Assembly: GCA_016806645.1 (NCBI GenBank)
Contig: JACSYO010000938.1
Coordinates: forward strand, 641,001-705,000
From: Ophiodon elongatus
Lineage: Eukaryota > Chordata > Actinopteri > Perciformes > Hexagrammidae
Reading direction: 5' to 3'
DNA: 64,000 bases
Part shown: piece by piece, positions 22,000 to 31,257 of the stretch
Layout of the letters: the number at the start of each line of letters is the position of its first letter
Position numbering within the stretch: the first letter of the stretch is position 1
Notes under the pieces: generated by a model
Database searches by the model: none
What the model was told of the DNA's origin: nothing
Seen by the model: the letters and a program-made list of their open reading frames with translations, nothing else
Translations under genes and position numbers: made by a program

Positions 22000-22600
22000 G
22001 GGTAGAGCCTACTTACAAGTACTTCACAGGTAAAGTTATTCCACGAAGAGACGTTGGCGCATGGCTAATTCACCCGAATGAGCTAAACGGGGCACGGAAA
22101 TACCCTTCCAGAGGTCCTAGAACAGGGGACAATTAAAAATGAAATACTTTATTTTAAGACTCTTAATTTTTCAAAAGCTTTCTGTTATGAGAAATCATTT
22201 ACTTATTACTAGAGTATGTATTATTTATAATTAATCGTTCAATTGGAAATCTGTAATAATAAATATTGTTTAGATGTTATTCAATTAAACTTTCTTTATT
22301 TAATTTTACAGTTGTTGACTACATACAGATGTTAATACAACTGTTGGCTACTTCAGTACATATGGCTCAAAATCAAATAGCGCAAATTGGATATTATTGT
22401 GATGTTCCAGACCTTTGCATGAGGAAATTCTCTCTAACTGGACCTTGCAGAATTTTAGTTGAATACCCCTGTCCTAGAACCTCAAATGGTATCTATTGAC
22501 CCGCAAGCCCCAGTTTAGTGGGGACGCACAAGTTTCTGTAAGACCTTCACAGGGAAATTTATTCAATGAAGGGTTATACTAACCGTAACTATTTTGAGAC
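22000..22600. repeat. Continuation of the split repeat plus a second copy
   Basis: 22,000-22,110 continues the repeat cut by the hAT insertion. 22,470-22,600 is a related unit sharing CCAGTTTAGTGGGG, CTTCACAGG and a TTATTC(A/C)A segment. Between them (about 22,140-22,470) is AT-rich non-coding DNA. Confidence 0.5.
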
Positions 22601-22699
22601 TCGTTGGTTCTAGAAGCCCCCATGCCACGTCAAGGCAGAGTCCATGTGGAGGTTTAATTTTTTTGTGTTTTTTTATTATTATTTTGGTGAACGACAATG

Positions 22700-25486
22700 A
22701 AAAAGATATACTGCCTCATCTTCTGGAGGACTTCATACTAACCCCAAATAAAACAAAAAGGGAACAGCAAAATCAAAGGACATGGCTATTGCTGGAGCAT
22801 CACCAGCCGCTTCTCTTCGAAGGCTTTCAGAGTCATGATAGGAAGGCCTTTTTCTTGTCAACCTTTGATGTACCGTTGGTAGGCCTGAGCAAGTTTGACA
22901 TTGGAATCGATGTCAACGATTGACAACTCCAGTGAAGACCACAACTGCCTGAACATCCTCCTCAAATGGCTGCTCCTTCTCATCATGATCTGGCTTTGCC
23001 TTGGAGGGGCTCCCTGTATGGTATGAAGTCGTGGATGCGCCATAGACTCAAGCCCATCACTTTGGGCAGCAGGAATCTTGACTGGACCTGCAGCTTCTAG
23101 AATTCAGCTTGTGACACTTTAATGTCGATGTTGAGATGCGCAAGTTTCTTGTAGCTTATGTACACAGCATTCTGAATCATGCCAGCACAGCTCGCGAAGG
23201 TCAGTACCAGGAATGTGGTATTTTTCTCCATTTGTGGAGGGAGCCTTGACATTACGGACCCTAGCCACGGCTTCCCATGCTCCCTGAACCGCTCAAGGTT
23301 CCTGGCATACGTGAGTGACCGCCTCTCAATCTCCGTGCAAATGTCACTGGTCATATCTGCAGCTCTGGCCTTGGACGCTTCTTGGCCGCTTGAGTGCACC
23401 TCCTGGAAGTCCTTGAAATTCCATGTGACTCTTTTGGTGCTCTGAATATCTCTGTATTTAATGGCAGGAAAGTACTGCAATTTGAGCTCCACAAACCACG
23501 CGACAAGACATTCAGCCACGTCACGTCCCGCACCCGAGAGCAATTGGTGGGCCCTCTTCAATGTGTACGGGGCAGAGAAGGCATACCTGGTGGCTAGGTC
23601 CGTGCAAAAACTCTCAATATTCACGGCATCTTTCTATGTCGCGGGTGACTTGGTACCCTGCATGTCTGAGGAATCCTATTGTTCCTTTGATAGAGATCAC
23701 AGAGAAGGATTCGCAATGACAGACGACTGTGCACCCAGCATGTCGCATAACGTGAAGTCTTTCAATTCTTGCCACATGCAATTGGTCCAGTGTTGCAGCG
23801 GTGGAGGTGTCTCTCTGGCACTTGCGCTGTTGTAGGGCGCAAGGGCGTTGAAGCCTCTACTGTGGGTGACACTATTGGGATTGACTCATACCGAGGTTGG
23901 TTCTCAGCTGTCCGTCAGTGGTGCTCAGGGGGTGTCCATAAAACAACTCCTCCAGTGCCAGCTCGTACTGGAACGCCCCTTGGTGTAACACCTTGGTCAT
24001 GATGACTAAGAAACCCTCGCCATCATGACCCAACTGATAGAGGAGCACCACTGGATGGTTCACAAACTTAAGATTTCCTCGCAATGGCGCAACCCCACCA
24101 ACATACATACAGCATGACCTGTTTGATCCGAAGACGAAAGGGGCAGATCATCTTGGATGCCAGATCCTCCATATGCTCAAGGTACGTCTCTTCCCTGTTT
24201 AGCAGGGCCTTGTTAAACTGAGGATGAGACAGCCCAACAGTAACAATCGTCCCACTTACAGGGTGCCTGAAGGGGCTCTTGACATGTATGTGGGAGGAGT
24301 CCACATACAGCTGGAGGAAATTCAGAAGCACAGGGTGACCCAGCTTCCTCAGTGTCCAGGAAATGTCCTTTGGGCGAGTGTCCAAAGTTGTCTGAAAGTT
24401 GACCACCTCATGGACACCCAGGGCAGTGTACAGGGATCCCTGTGATCCCAAAAGGTCCTCTAAACCTGATCGCGATCACATTATGAGGACGTTGGGGTCC
24501 TTTGCCTCGACATTGCAAGCCATGTGCAGGCTTGTGGCTCTGACATAAGCCTGATCGGCAATCTTGGGGACCCTCAGGTGATTTGCACTTTTCATGCCAA
24601 ACTTTTGGAGAGTCCGGACTATCTTGAAGTGGTGGTCAGTGGTCTCGGAGATACACAAATCTAGGAGACCTGGAATAAACTCCTGGTCCAGAATGTTTAT
24701 GTTTGCCAATGATGAGTCTTATTATTAATGAAAAATTAACTAAAAACGCATCTCTTCCGACTATTCCTGGAATAAAAAAAATAAAAAATTGTATCTCTAT
24801 TAGTACTTTAGTAGCACTTAAATGACACTTATTCATAGCACTTGGTAGTTTGGCTTTCTTGAGAAATTGTACTTCCTTGATTTTTGAACTCCCTCGGTTG
24901 AATGCACTTATTGTAAGTCGCTTAGGATAAAAGCGTCTGCTAAATGAAATGTAATGTAATGTAATGAAAGTAACTGTAGGCCTGCATTTATCCTTTCTTC
25001 ACGGGCAAACCTTTGAGCCTTGCCACAAACAACCTCAGTATTCCATTCAGCATTTCCAAAGCTGTGGTTAGCAAAGCGTGAGTCAGGATGTGTCAGGTCC
25101 TTCGGGAATGCTGTCAGGTCCAAGAAGTAGCCATCGTCCACTTTTGACCAGGGCACAGAGTCAGATGTCTGTGAGCTGAGTCCAGTTAGCGGGATATGCT
25201 TCTTCAAATTATTGAATTGCAGGTGAAGGTGTTTTGCCTGAAACACCGGCAGGTTCAGGTGCAGTTAATGCACCCTCGCCTTCACGCCAACCAATGATAC
25301 CAGCTCAATGACTTCAAAGTTGAAGGTGAATTCCAGTGACTGGTCCGGGTCTGACGCGGTTATTGCGTTGTTCATGAAGGAAATCCTTCTGTTGTATTGT
25401 CGCTCATTCACCCTCTTTCGAATGTCGTAGAGACACGCAGATAGTACCAATCGAACGGGCGTACCCGAATTACTCATGAGCGACAC
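22700..25486 (-). pseudogene. Long intronless ORF relic, possibly virus-derived structural protein
   Basis: A continuous protein-like signal of roughly 850 codons runs along the minus strand. 25,486-24,908 is one frame with a single stop near 25,262. 24,709-24,068 is the same frame with a stop at 24,476. It then shifts by one near 24,100 (23,872-24,108), again near 23,880, and again near 23,690 into 23,097-23,624; weaker continuation reaches about 22,858. Between 24,715 and 24,968 a repeat is inserted. Composition is that of a soluble globular protein: no transposase, RT, protease, zinc-knuckle or membrane motif. Legible stretches include FRHPVSGTIVTVGLSHPQF, NHPVVLLYQLGHDGEGFLV and VTHSRGFNALAPYNSAS. 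It reminds me of a large DNA-virus (herpesvirus-like) capsid-type protein, but I cannot confirm that. The function stays open. Confidence 0.45.
24715..24968 (+). mobile_element. Short interspersed element inserted in the long ORF relic
   Basis: It ends with GTAAGTCGCTTAGGATAAAA, GCGTCTGCTAAATG and then (AATGT)n at 24,945-24,967, a 3'-tail wording widespread in teleost repeats. Protein-like reading stops on one side and resumes on the other, so it is an insertion. Exact target duplications were not identified. Confidence 0.6.
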
Positions 25487-26084
25487 AAGTCTCTACGACC
25501 TTCACAAGAAAAGTTTGTCAAGATTTACCTGTATAATAAAGTTACGGGACTACACTAGTGTGGGATAAGTGTGGTAAATTTTCATAACTCAAAGCTGCTT
25601 GCTCCAAATTTCCAATCTCCCATCATGCACCTTTAAAGCTGCAGTCTCAATCACTACTAATGAAGCTTGTGAACTCCTATCAAACGATTCTGTTACTGTA
25701 TTGCCATATCTCACCTCAGATGTTTTCAGATACATATTTTAGTGAATAGTTTAGCTATAAAATAAGTGTTTGTAATGTAGCTGCCATGTTGAAAAAAAGT
25801 GTATGGTATTCTGGGACCATATGGTGCAGTGAATGCTTTTATTCTCAGTAGCAGCAGCAAGAGGAGAGAGCAGCAGTATGTGAAAAAGTGCCATTGTTGA
25901 AATGTCAGAACAAGGATCAATATCATAATCTAACTAACGTGTCACATCAGGCAAATCACTTACTGTAATTGCTTATGACCGTTTCCTTCAGCTTTCCTCT
26001 GGCAAACACATTGTCTCCCAATTCTCAGTTCCTGCTTGCTATATGCATCGCGTCGCTTCAATATAAACTTCCTAGGTTGACTTA
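25487..26084. other. Non-coding stretch
   Basis: No frame with recognisable motifs. If the long ORF relic extended 5', its start should lie here, but I cannot see it. Confidence 0.4.
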
Positions 26085-26180
26085 GTTTCTAGGTTTACTT
26101 GGTTAGGTTTAGGCAACGAAAGTACGTTTCGGAAAAGATTGTGGTTTTGGTTCAAATTAGTATGTTTGTTACATTGCGAC
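26085..26180. repeat. Dispersed GTTAGGTTTAGGCAAC repeat, copy 1
   Basis: TTGGTTAGGTTTAGGCAACGA followed by a TTTTGGTTCAAAT segment recurs in recognisable form at 45,355-45,440 and, weaker, at 52,490-52,690. Confidence 0.55.
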
Positions 26181-26535
26181 TTTCTTCCATAATACAACAG
26201 TTCATCTGATCGTCTAATATTGACGCTGATGGGTTTACACTGGAGTAACTTGAAAGTACTCAAGAATGCCTCGGTGCATCAGTATCGGAGGACCAACCTG
26301 TGGGCGATGGAAAGCCATCGATCTGACTTGGTTTACTTTTTTACAGCTACAAGATTGTCTCAAAAAAAAGCACAAGCGAGAATGTAAACAAATAGGGGAA
26401 CTGATTACGAGTGCATTGTCTATTTCCTGTCATACTTAACAGACTACTTTTAAATGGAAAAAAAGCAGTGGGGACCAGCAAAAAAGTTTGGATATTAACT
26501 TGGTTTTCAAGCATTTTTATTCAATCCAGCAGTGC
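26181..26535. other. Non-coding stretch left of gypsy relic 2
   Basis: AT-rich sequence with nothing recognised. Confidence 0.4.
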
Positions 26536-27965
26536 TGTCACGCTTCAGGGCTGAGCTAAGACTCAATAGCAGAGATCGACACTGGAGATGAGGTGAAGTT
26601 GGAAATAAGGTTTTTTTTACTGGTCCCCAAAAGTAATAAACAAAAACTTAAAGCGACTCCAACCGGGAGCGAGCAAAAACCAACAAAAAGGCAGTCATAA
26701 ATTATTGAATAAACACACTGGAAACGGGGGGGAGGTACCCATAGACACACTGGAAGGGGGAGAGACCTATGGCAGAGACAGGAAGTGAATTGTGTGACTA
26801 CTCCATCCAGTTCAGTTGTCGGTTCCATGAGGTGGGACTCTGAGAGGCCAGACACCGGAGCCCCGTTTCCATCTCCTGATTGTAACGCTCTGTCTGAACG
26901 TTGGACTGGGGGTGGAACCCGGAAGAGAGGCTGGCTGTAGCCCCAAGTTGTCTGCAGAATTCCTTCCAGAAACCGGCCGTGAACTGAGGCCCTCGGTCGA
27001 AGACCGCAGACCGTGAAGGCGAAAGACCTGGGAGAGCATAATCTCCGCTGTCTCCTTGGCAGAGGGGAGCTTGGGCAGAGGAACAAAGTGAGCCATTTTG
27101 GAGAATCGGTTGACAAAGGTGAGAATAACAGTTACCTTCGGACCGGGGCCGAAGTCCAGGGATATGTGCGACCAAGGCCTTCGTGGCACCGGATGAGGGT
27201 GTAGTAGCCCTGATGGGCACTGCCCAGGGGTCTTATTCTGGGCGCAGACCTGACAAGTGGCCACGAACTCCCCTGTGTCCTCCTCCAGCAATGGCCACAT
27301 CAGAACAGCAGAACCACTGCCTGAGGAAGCTGACTGTCCACCTTACCCCTCGGTGACAGCTGAGTCTGGAGGAATGTCCCCACTGCAGGACTCTAGAGCG
27401 GAGGTTAGCGGGGACAAAAAGGCGGTTGGGAGGGCAGCCGTTAGGAGGCTGTGCCCCGTTGGTGGCTCGTTTGACCTCACTCTCAATGCCCCAGGTCACC
27501 ACACCCACCACGTGGATAGGAGGCAGAATGGACGTGGGGTCCCTTGGGGCGTCCTCAGGTTCGAACTGGCAGGACAGGGCATCCGGTTTCACGTTCCTAG
27601 AGGCTGGACGATATAAGGTGAAATTAAAGCGGTTAAAGAATAATGCCCACCGTCTGGAGTGCAGGCTCTTTGCCGTTCTGATGTACTCCAAATTCTTATG
27701 GTCAGCCCATGCTTGAAATGGTTGTCCAGCCCCCTCCAACCAGTGTCGCCATTCTTCTAACGCCAGCTTGAGGGCCAACAGCTCCCGGTTGCCCACGTCA
27801 TGGTTTGCATGGGGTCCTCCCCTCCACCAGGGGGCGCTGTGGGTCCAGCTGACGTGGTGGAGAGGGCTGCCCCCAGGGCCACTGGGACCGGTGGACCTGG
27901 CGGTGCTGGACCTGGCGGTGCTGGCTCCGCCGTCGACCGAGGGTTGAGGCAAAAACCAAAGCAAT
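26536..27965 (-). mobile_element. Ty3/gypsy relic 2: gag-RNase H fusion, integrase, LTR tail
   Basis: Read on the minus strand, the right edge (27,820-27,965) is a Pro/Ala-rich gag end with GGEDPMQ, comparable to EEPMQLG in the gag of relic 1. It passes directly into RNase H (HDVGNRELLALKLALEEWRH, AWADHKNLEYIR), so knuckle, protease and RT are deleted. Integrase follows in shifting frames: VLQWGHSSRLSCHRG, CQVCAQ, SHISLDFGPG, VNRFSKMAHFVPLPKLPSA and FHPQSNVQTERYNQEME. At 26,811 a stop interrupts the usual WMEYAHNSL block. After FQCVYG the text jumps to what looks like the last part of an LTR, ending GCGTGACA at 26,536. Unlike relic 1 it keeps the Q-T-E-R segment. Confidence 0.8.
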
Positions 27966-28282
27966 AGGAGCTACGGTTATATGAAATTTGAGATAGTTCG
28001 ACAGGTTTTAACTCCATGTTAAACATATGGAACTGGAGTCTCTGCAGTAATCACCATGGAAACCATTTGATGTGGCCGCACACAGGTGTTTGTGATGAGC
28101 TAATTACTGCAGTTTGACACAGACACTGTAAACATACAGACACAAACAAATGCTTTAACACTTTTCAGCAGGTAGTTTCCCTTTTTGTATTTTCAGCTGT
28201 TTTCTGTATTTTCAGGTATTTTCAGAAATCTTTAAATTTCAGCATTCCAATGCATTTTCAGCAGGAAATGCATTTTCTAGTT

Positions 28283-30025
28283 CTTGTTGAGGCACAGGTG
28301 AACATTGCACTTTGAACATTTGAATACAGTCTGGCAGTCTTTGCAATTTGGTCGTTTGCAGCGTTGCCCTTGTTTGCGAGAAGAAAACGGTGTCACTTGT
28401 GGAATTCTCGAAAGCAGTTGTTCTTGTTGGTTGACTGTGGCTTAGTGGTGAACGGGGTAGTCCTTCAATCAGAGGATCGGCGGTTCGATCCCCGGCTCCG
28501 CTAGCCCATGTCGATGTGCAAGACACTTAACCCAGAATTGCTCCCGTAGCTGTGCCTACGGTGTATGAATGGTTAGATAGTCCTGATGGGTAGGTTGCAC
28601 CTTAGCCCCTCCCATCAGTGTGTGAATGGGTGAATGATGTCATGTAGCGTTAAAAGCACTTTGAGTGGTCGGAAGACTAGTAAAGCGCTATACAAGTACA
28701 AGTCCATTTACCATTACCATTTGTTGAGGCACAGGTGAACATTGCACTTCGAACATCTGAACACAGTCTGGCCCTTGCAATTTGGGAGTTTGCAGCGTTG
28801 TCTGCCACTTTCAACCACTGGCCAGTGACCCACAGCATCTGAACGGAATGGCCGGAATGGCCTTTGCTGGACCTCGATGTTTCTTCTTTTCGAATTCCTT
28901 TTGAACATCAGATGAAGGCCGGCCCCTCTTCTTCCTTGCATGCAGAGTGCCTGTGCTACTGATGTTCTAAAAGCAAGCAAATCCTTCTGCTTCTTTTTTG
29001 GAACATCCAGTGAATCACAATCGCGACTTTGCTACACAGTCCCAAGGGCTGGTATCCCTTTCTTCGCAAGAGTAGCAAACGAATCCAAAGAAGAAAACCA
29101 GTTGTCAAAATACGATAGGTGATTGACGGCACCATGAATGACTTGTGCACGCTTTAGGACAATGTTTCCACTTGCACCAATGTCAGGTTATCTAGGTACA
29201 GGATACATTTTCCCTGTGTATATATATCAAAGGAATGCACCAGGTCTTTTGTGTCACAAAGGACAAATATTTTGTATCCCCATTTGTGTGGCTTCTTGGG
29301 GATGTATTGTTTTAGACTATATCTACCTTTGAAAGGGACCATTTGTTCATCAATAGACAACATTTGATCTTGAGGGAGACCCTGAAACTTTTGGAGAAGT
29401 GAATCAATAATTGGCCTCACTTTGAAGAGCTTATCCTCATTGTTGGCTGCCATGTTGCTGAAATTAATTTTTTTCCATCTTCCCATCTGTCTCGGGACAT
29501 CAAATCAGCCACCTGTGCTACTCGACATTCACTTGACCTTGGTAAGTGTACAACACTCATGTACACTAAAGTGCCAATAAACTGCTCCAATTCATTTTGA
29601 TCCAATGTGAGGGCATTATTTTGATTAATTTGTGTGCAATACAGATTACTTTGTTTTACAATTGTAGCCAAAAGATCAGTGTCAGAAAAAAGTCTCGGAA
29701 GTACTGAATGGACTCTCTGGTTTCATCAGCATCGGGAAGAGCATCTTGCCAAATTGGAATGTCTTTTGCAGAGTCCTGTTGTTGCACCGTCTCCCACACT
29801 ACCTTTTGCCGTAGCAGCTGATTGCCTTCTTGCGCCAGGTGCGCTGGTGCTGGCAGGTGCATCATCACTGCTGTCGGAGTCGTCATCACTGCTGCTTTCA
29901 TCACCTGGTGAAGGTAAGTATTCTTCATCGCTATCTTCACTGAGACAGCTGTCATCACTTTCGACAGGTGGAACCCTGGTTTGAAGTCCACCAGCTCGCT
30001 TCCCGTAGAAAGTTGATGTGTTCAT
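28283..30025 (-). pseudogene. piggyBac-type transposase relic, copy 2
   Basis: The minus strand begins at 30,025 with an acidic N-terminus (SEDSDEEYLPSPGDESSSDD), then reads LEQFIGTLVYMS and DRWEDGKK. The catalytic block LSIDEQMVPFKGRYSLKQYI, then KPHKWGYKIFVLCDTKDLV, lies in 29,154-29,486. YFDNWFSS (second Asp) is at about 29,080-29,110. The text then jumps to LDVPKKKQK and LLAFRTSVAQALCMQGRR, omitting the roughly 140-residue region that should carry the third catalytic Asp. The Cys-rich tail RCKLPNCKGQTVFRCSKC follows. A SINE lies next, and a diverged second copy of the same tail follows at 28,283-28,375. Frames change several times. Less decayed than copy 1, but not functional. Confidence 0.88.
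28432..28720 (+). mobile_element. tRNA-derived SINE, copy 1
   Basis: The head has an A-box-like GTGGCTTAGTGG and a B-box GGTTCGATCCCC. The body carries CTAGCCCATGTCGATGTG, GTGCCTACGGTG and CACTTTGAGTGGTCGGAAGA, and it ends AAGTCCATTTACCATTACCAT. Three other copies lie at 38,964, 40,590 and 42,457. It is a Pol III-transcribed, LINE-mobilised repeat, not a functional tRNA gene. Confidence 0.88.
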
Positions 30026-30918
30026 TTAGTTCTGCCGAAAAACTTGTGTTTTTAGTTGTAATATATATCTCTTACTCTACACTGTGTTATGATAGTAATT
30101 GTTATATACAATATATGCATGCATAATTGTTAAATTTCATGAATCAGCTGGTGTTTTGCAAGTGATTGACATGCAGGTTATAATATTCACTCAAATGGAA
30201 ATTATGGAGCTTTTATTGCATAGTTTGGAGTTGTTGAAGTGTGATATCTTATTGTGAAGGACAACTACGGTCCCAGATGTGTTGACAGTACTGATGGTCA
30301 TTTTGGTGAACCTGGAACAAGTTAATATCCCCGAAAAACCATCAGCGCCCAGTGTTTACTACGAGGATAGAAGTTCGTTAGACTCAGGCCAATAGCGGCG
30401 CACGGCTAATTTACCAGCGTTAGCTTCCTTTTACCGGCTCTAGTAAAGTCAAAGCTAACTCTAAAAATGTAAACGATACTGGCTCGAAAGGTAAGAAGTT
30501 AAAGTTTAGTTTAACACCATTAAATCGGCTGAAAACGTTATACAATAATTTTTTAGCAATATTTTAAGTGGAATTTTATTGGAACGTTAGCCAAAAACTG
30601 TTAGGCTTAGGACACAATTCCGTTATTCGTTTACAGCCATAACTACCTAATGTAGCGAAAATGCGTCAAACCGAAATCTGCTAATTACATGATAAATTTT
30701 AGTAACATAGTCTATTCTGATATATATTAGCATTAGAAGCAACCAATAAGTTGGTATGTATTTTTTATCTTAGCACAGCTTACTTCAATTTTGAAAAATG
30801 TACCAGATTTAGCAGCCAAAAGCCATACGATCTTTCAGGCCGCACTTCCGGTTATATCAACCGGGTATATTTTCCACTCCGACCACTAGACGGCAAAGTG
30901 CTTTCAATACGATCCTTG
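30026..30918. other. Non-coding stretch
   Basis: Upstream side of piggyBac relic 2. No clear inverted terminal repeat or TTAA-flanked end was found. Confidence 0.4.
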
Positions 30919-31257
30919 GTATGTGTAAACTATGCATCAACAGGTATTAGTGGGATACATACGCCACCTTGGCAGCATTAGACGCGGAAGCGGTTTGTAG
31001 CGAATTCGCGACAATCGTCAACAGGAGTTTAGTCTGTGTGCTGTGGCAACAAGGCTTTAGAGCCTTGTTGCCTTCAGCCACACAGAATGACGATCTGACA
31101 ACTGGAGTGGGAAAAACAGGGGGGGGAGTATATATGAGTGGGGTGATGAGACGATTGGAGGCAGCTGGGTGGACCAGGCAGGTGAGTAGGATGAGTGCAA
31201 TCAGGGCACACACACACAGACAGACACAGAGACACGATGAAACTAACGGGATGTTAC
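30919..31257 (-). mobile_element. Candidate solo LTR (gypsy-like)
   Basis: On the minus strand the text starts TGTAACATCCCG. It has CAGCTGCCTCCAAT and then a CATATATAC TATA-like box (about 31,130), followed by TTGTCAGATCG, a wording common in fish gypsy leaders. A left limit near TGTGTAAAC (30,919) gives TG/CA ends, but no target duplication matches. A strong hairpin lies inside it at 31,034-31,085. Confidence 0.4.
31034..31085. repeat. Compound hairpin, 12-bp stem with outer 7-bp stem
   Basis: GGCAACAAGGCT (31,045-31,056), loop TTAG, AGCCTTGTTGCC (31,061-31,072). The outer arms CTGTGTG (31,034-31,040) and CACACAG (31,079-31,085) also pair. It may be an RNA fold of an LTR leader. Confidence 0.7.

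Noticed and set aside
22594..22923. 109-codon plus-strand frame opposite the long ORF relic
   Set aside because: Antisense to the protein-like minus strand and overlapping a T-rich patch; no motif.
28432..28520. tRNA gene suggested by the B-box GGTTCGATCCCC
   Set aside because: The head belongs to a SINE with a long conserved body present four times; no foldable cloverleaf with acceptor stem was seen.
29634..29984. Plus-strand 116-codon Ser/Leu-rich frame
   Set aside because: Antisense of the acidic N-terminus of the piggyBac transposase.
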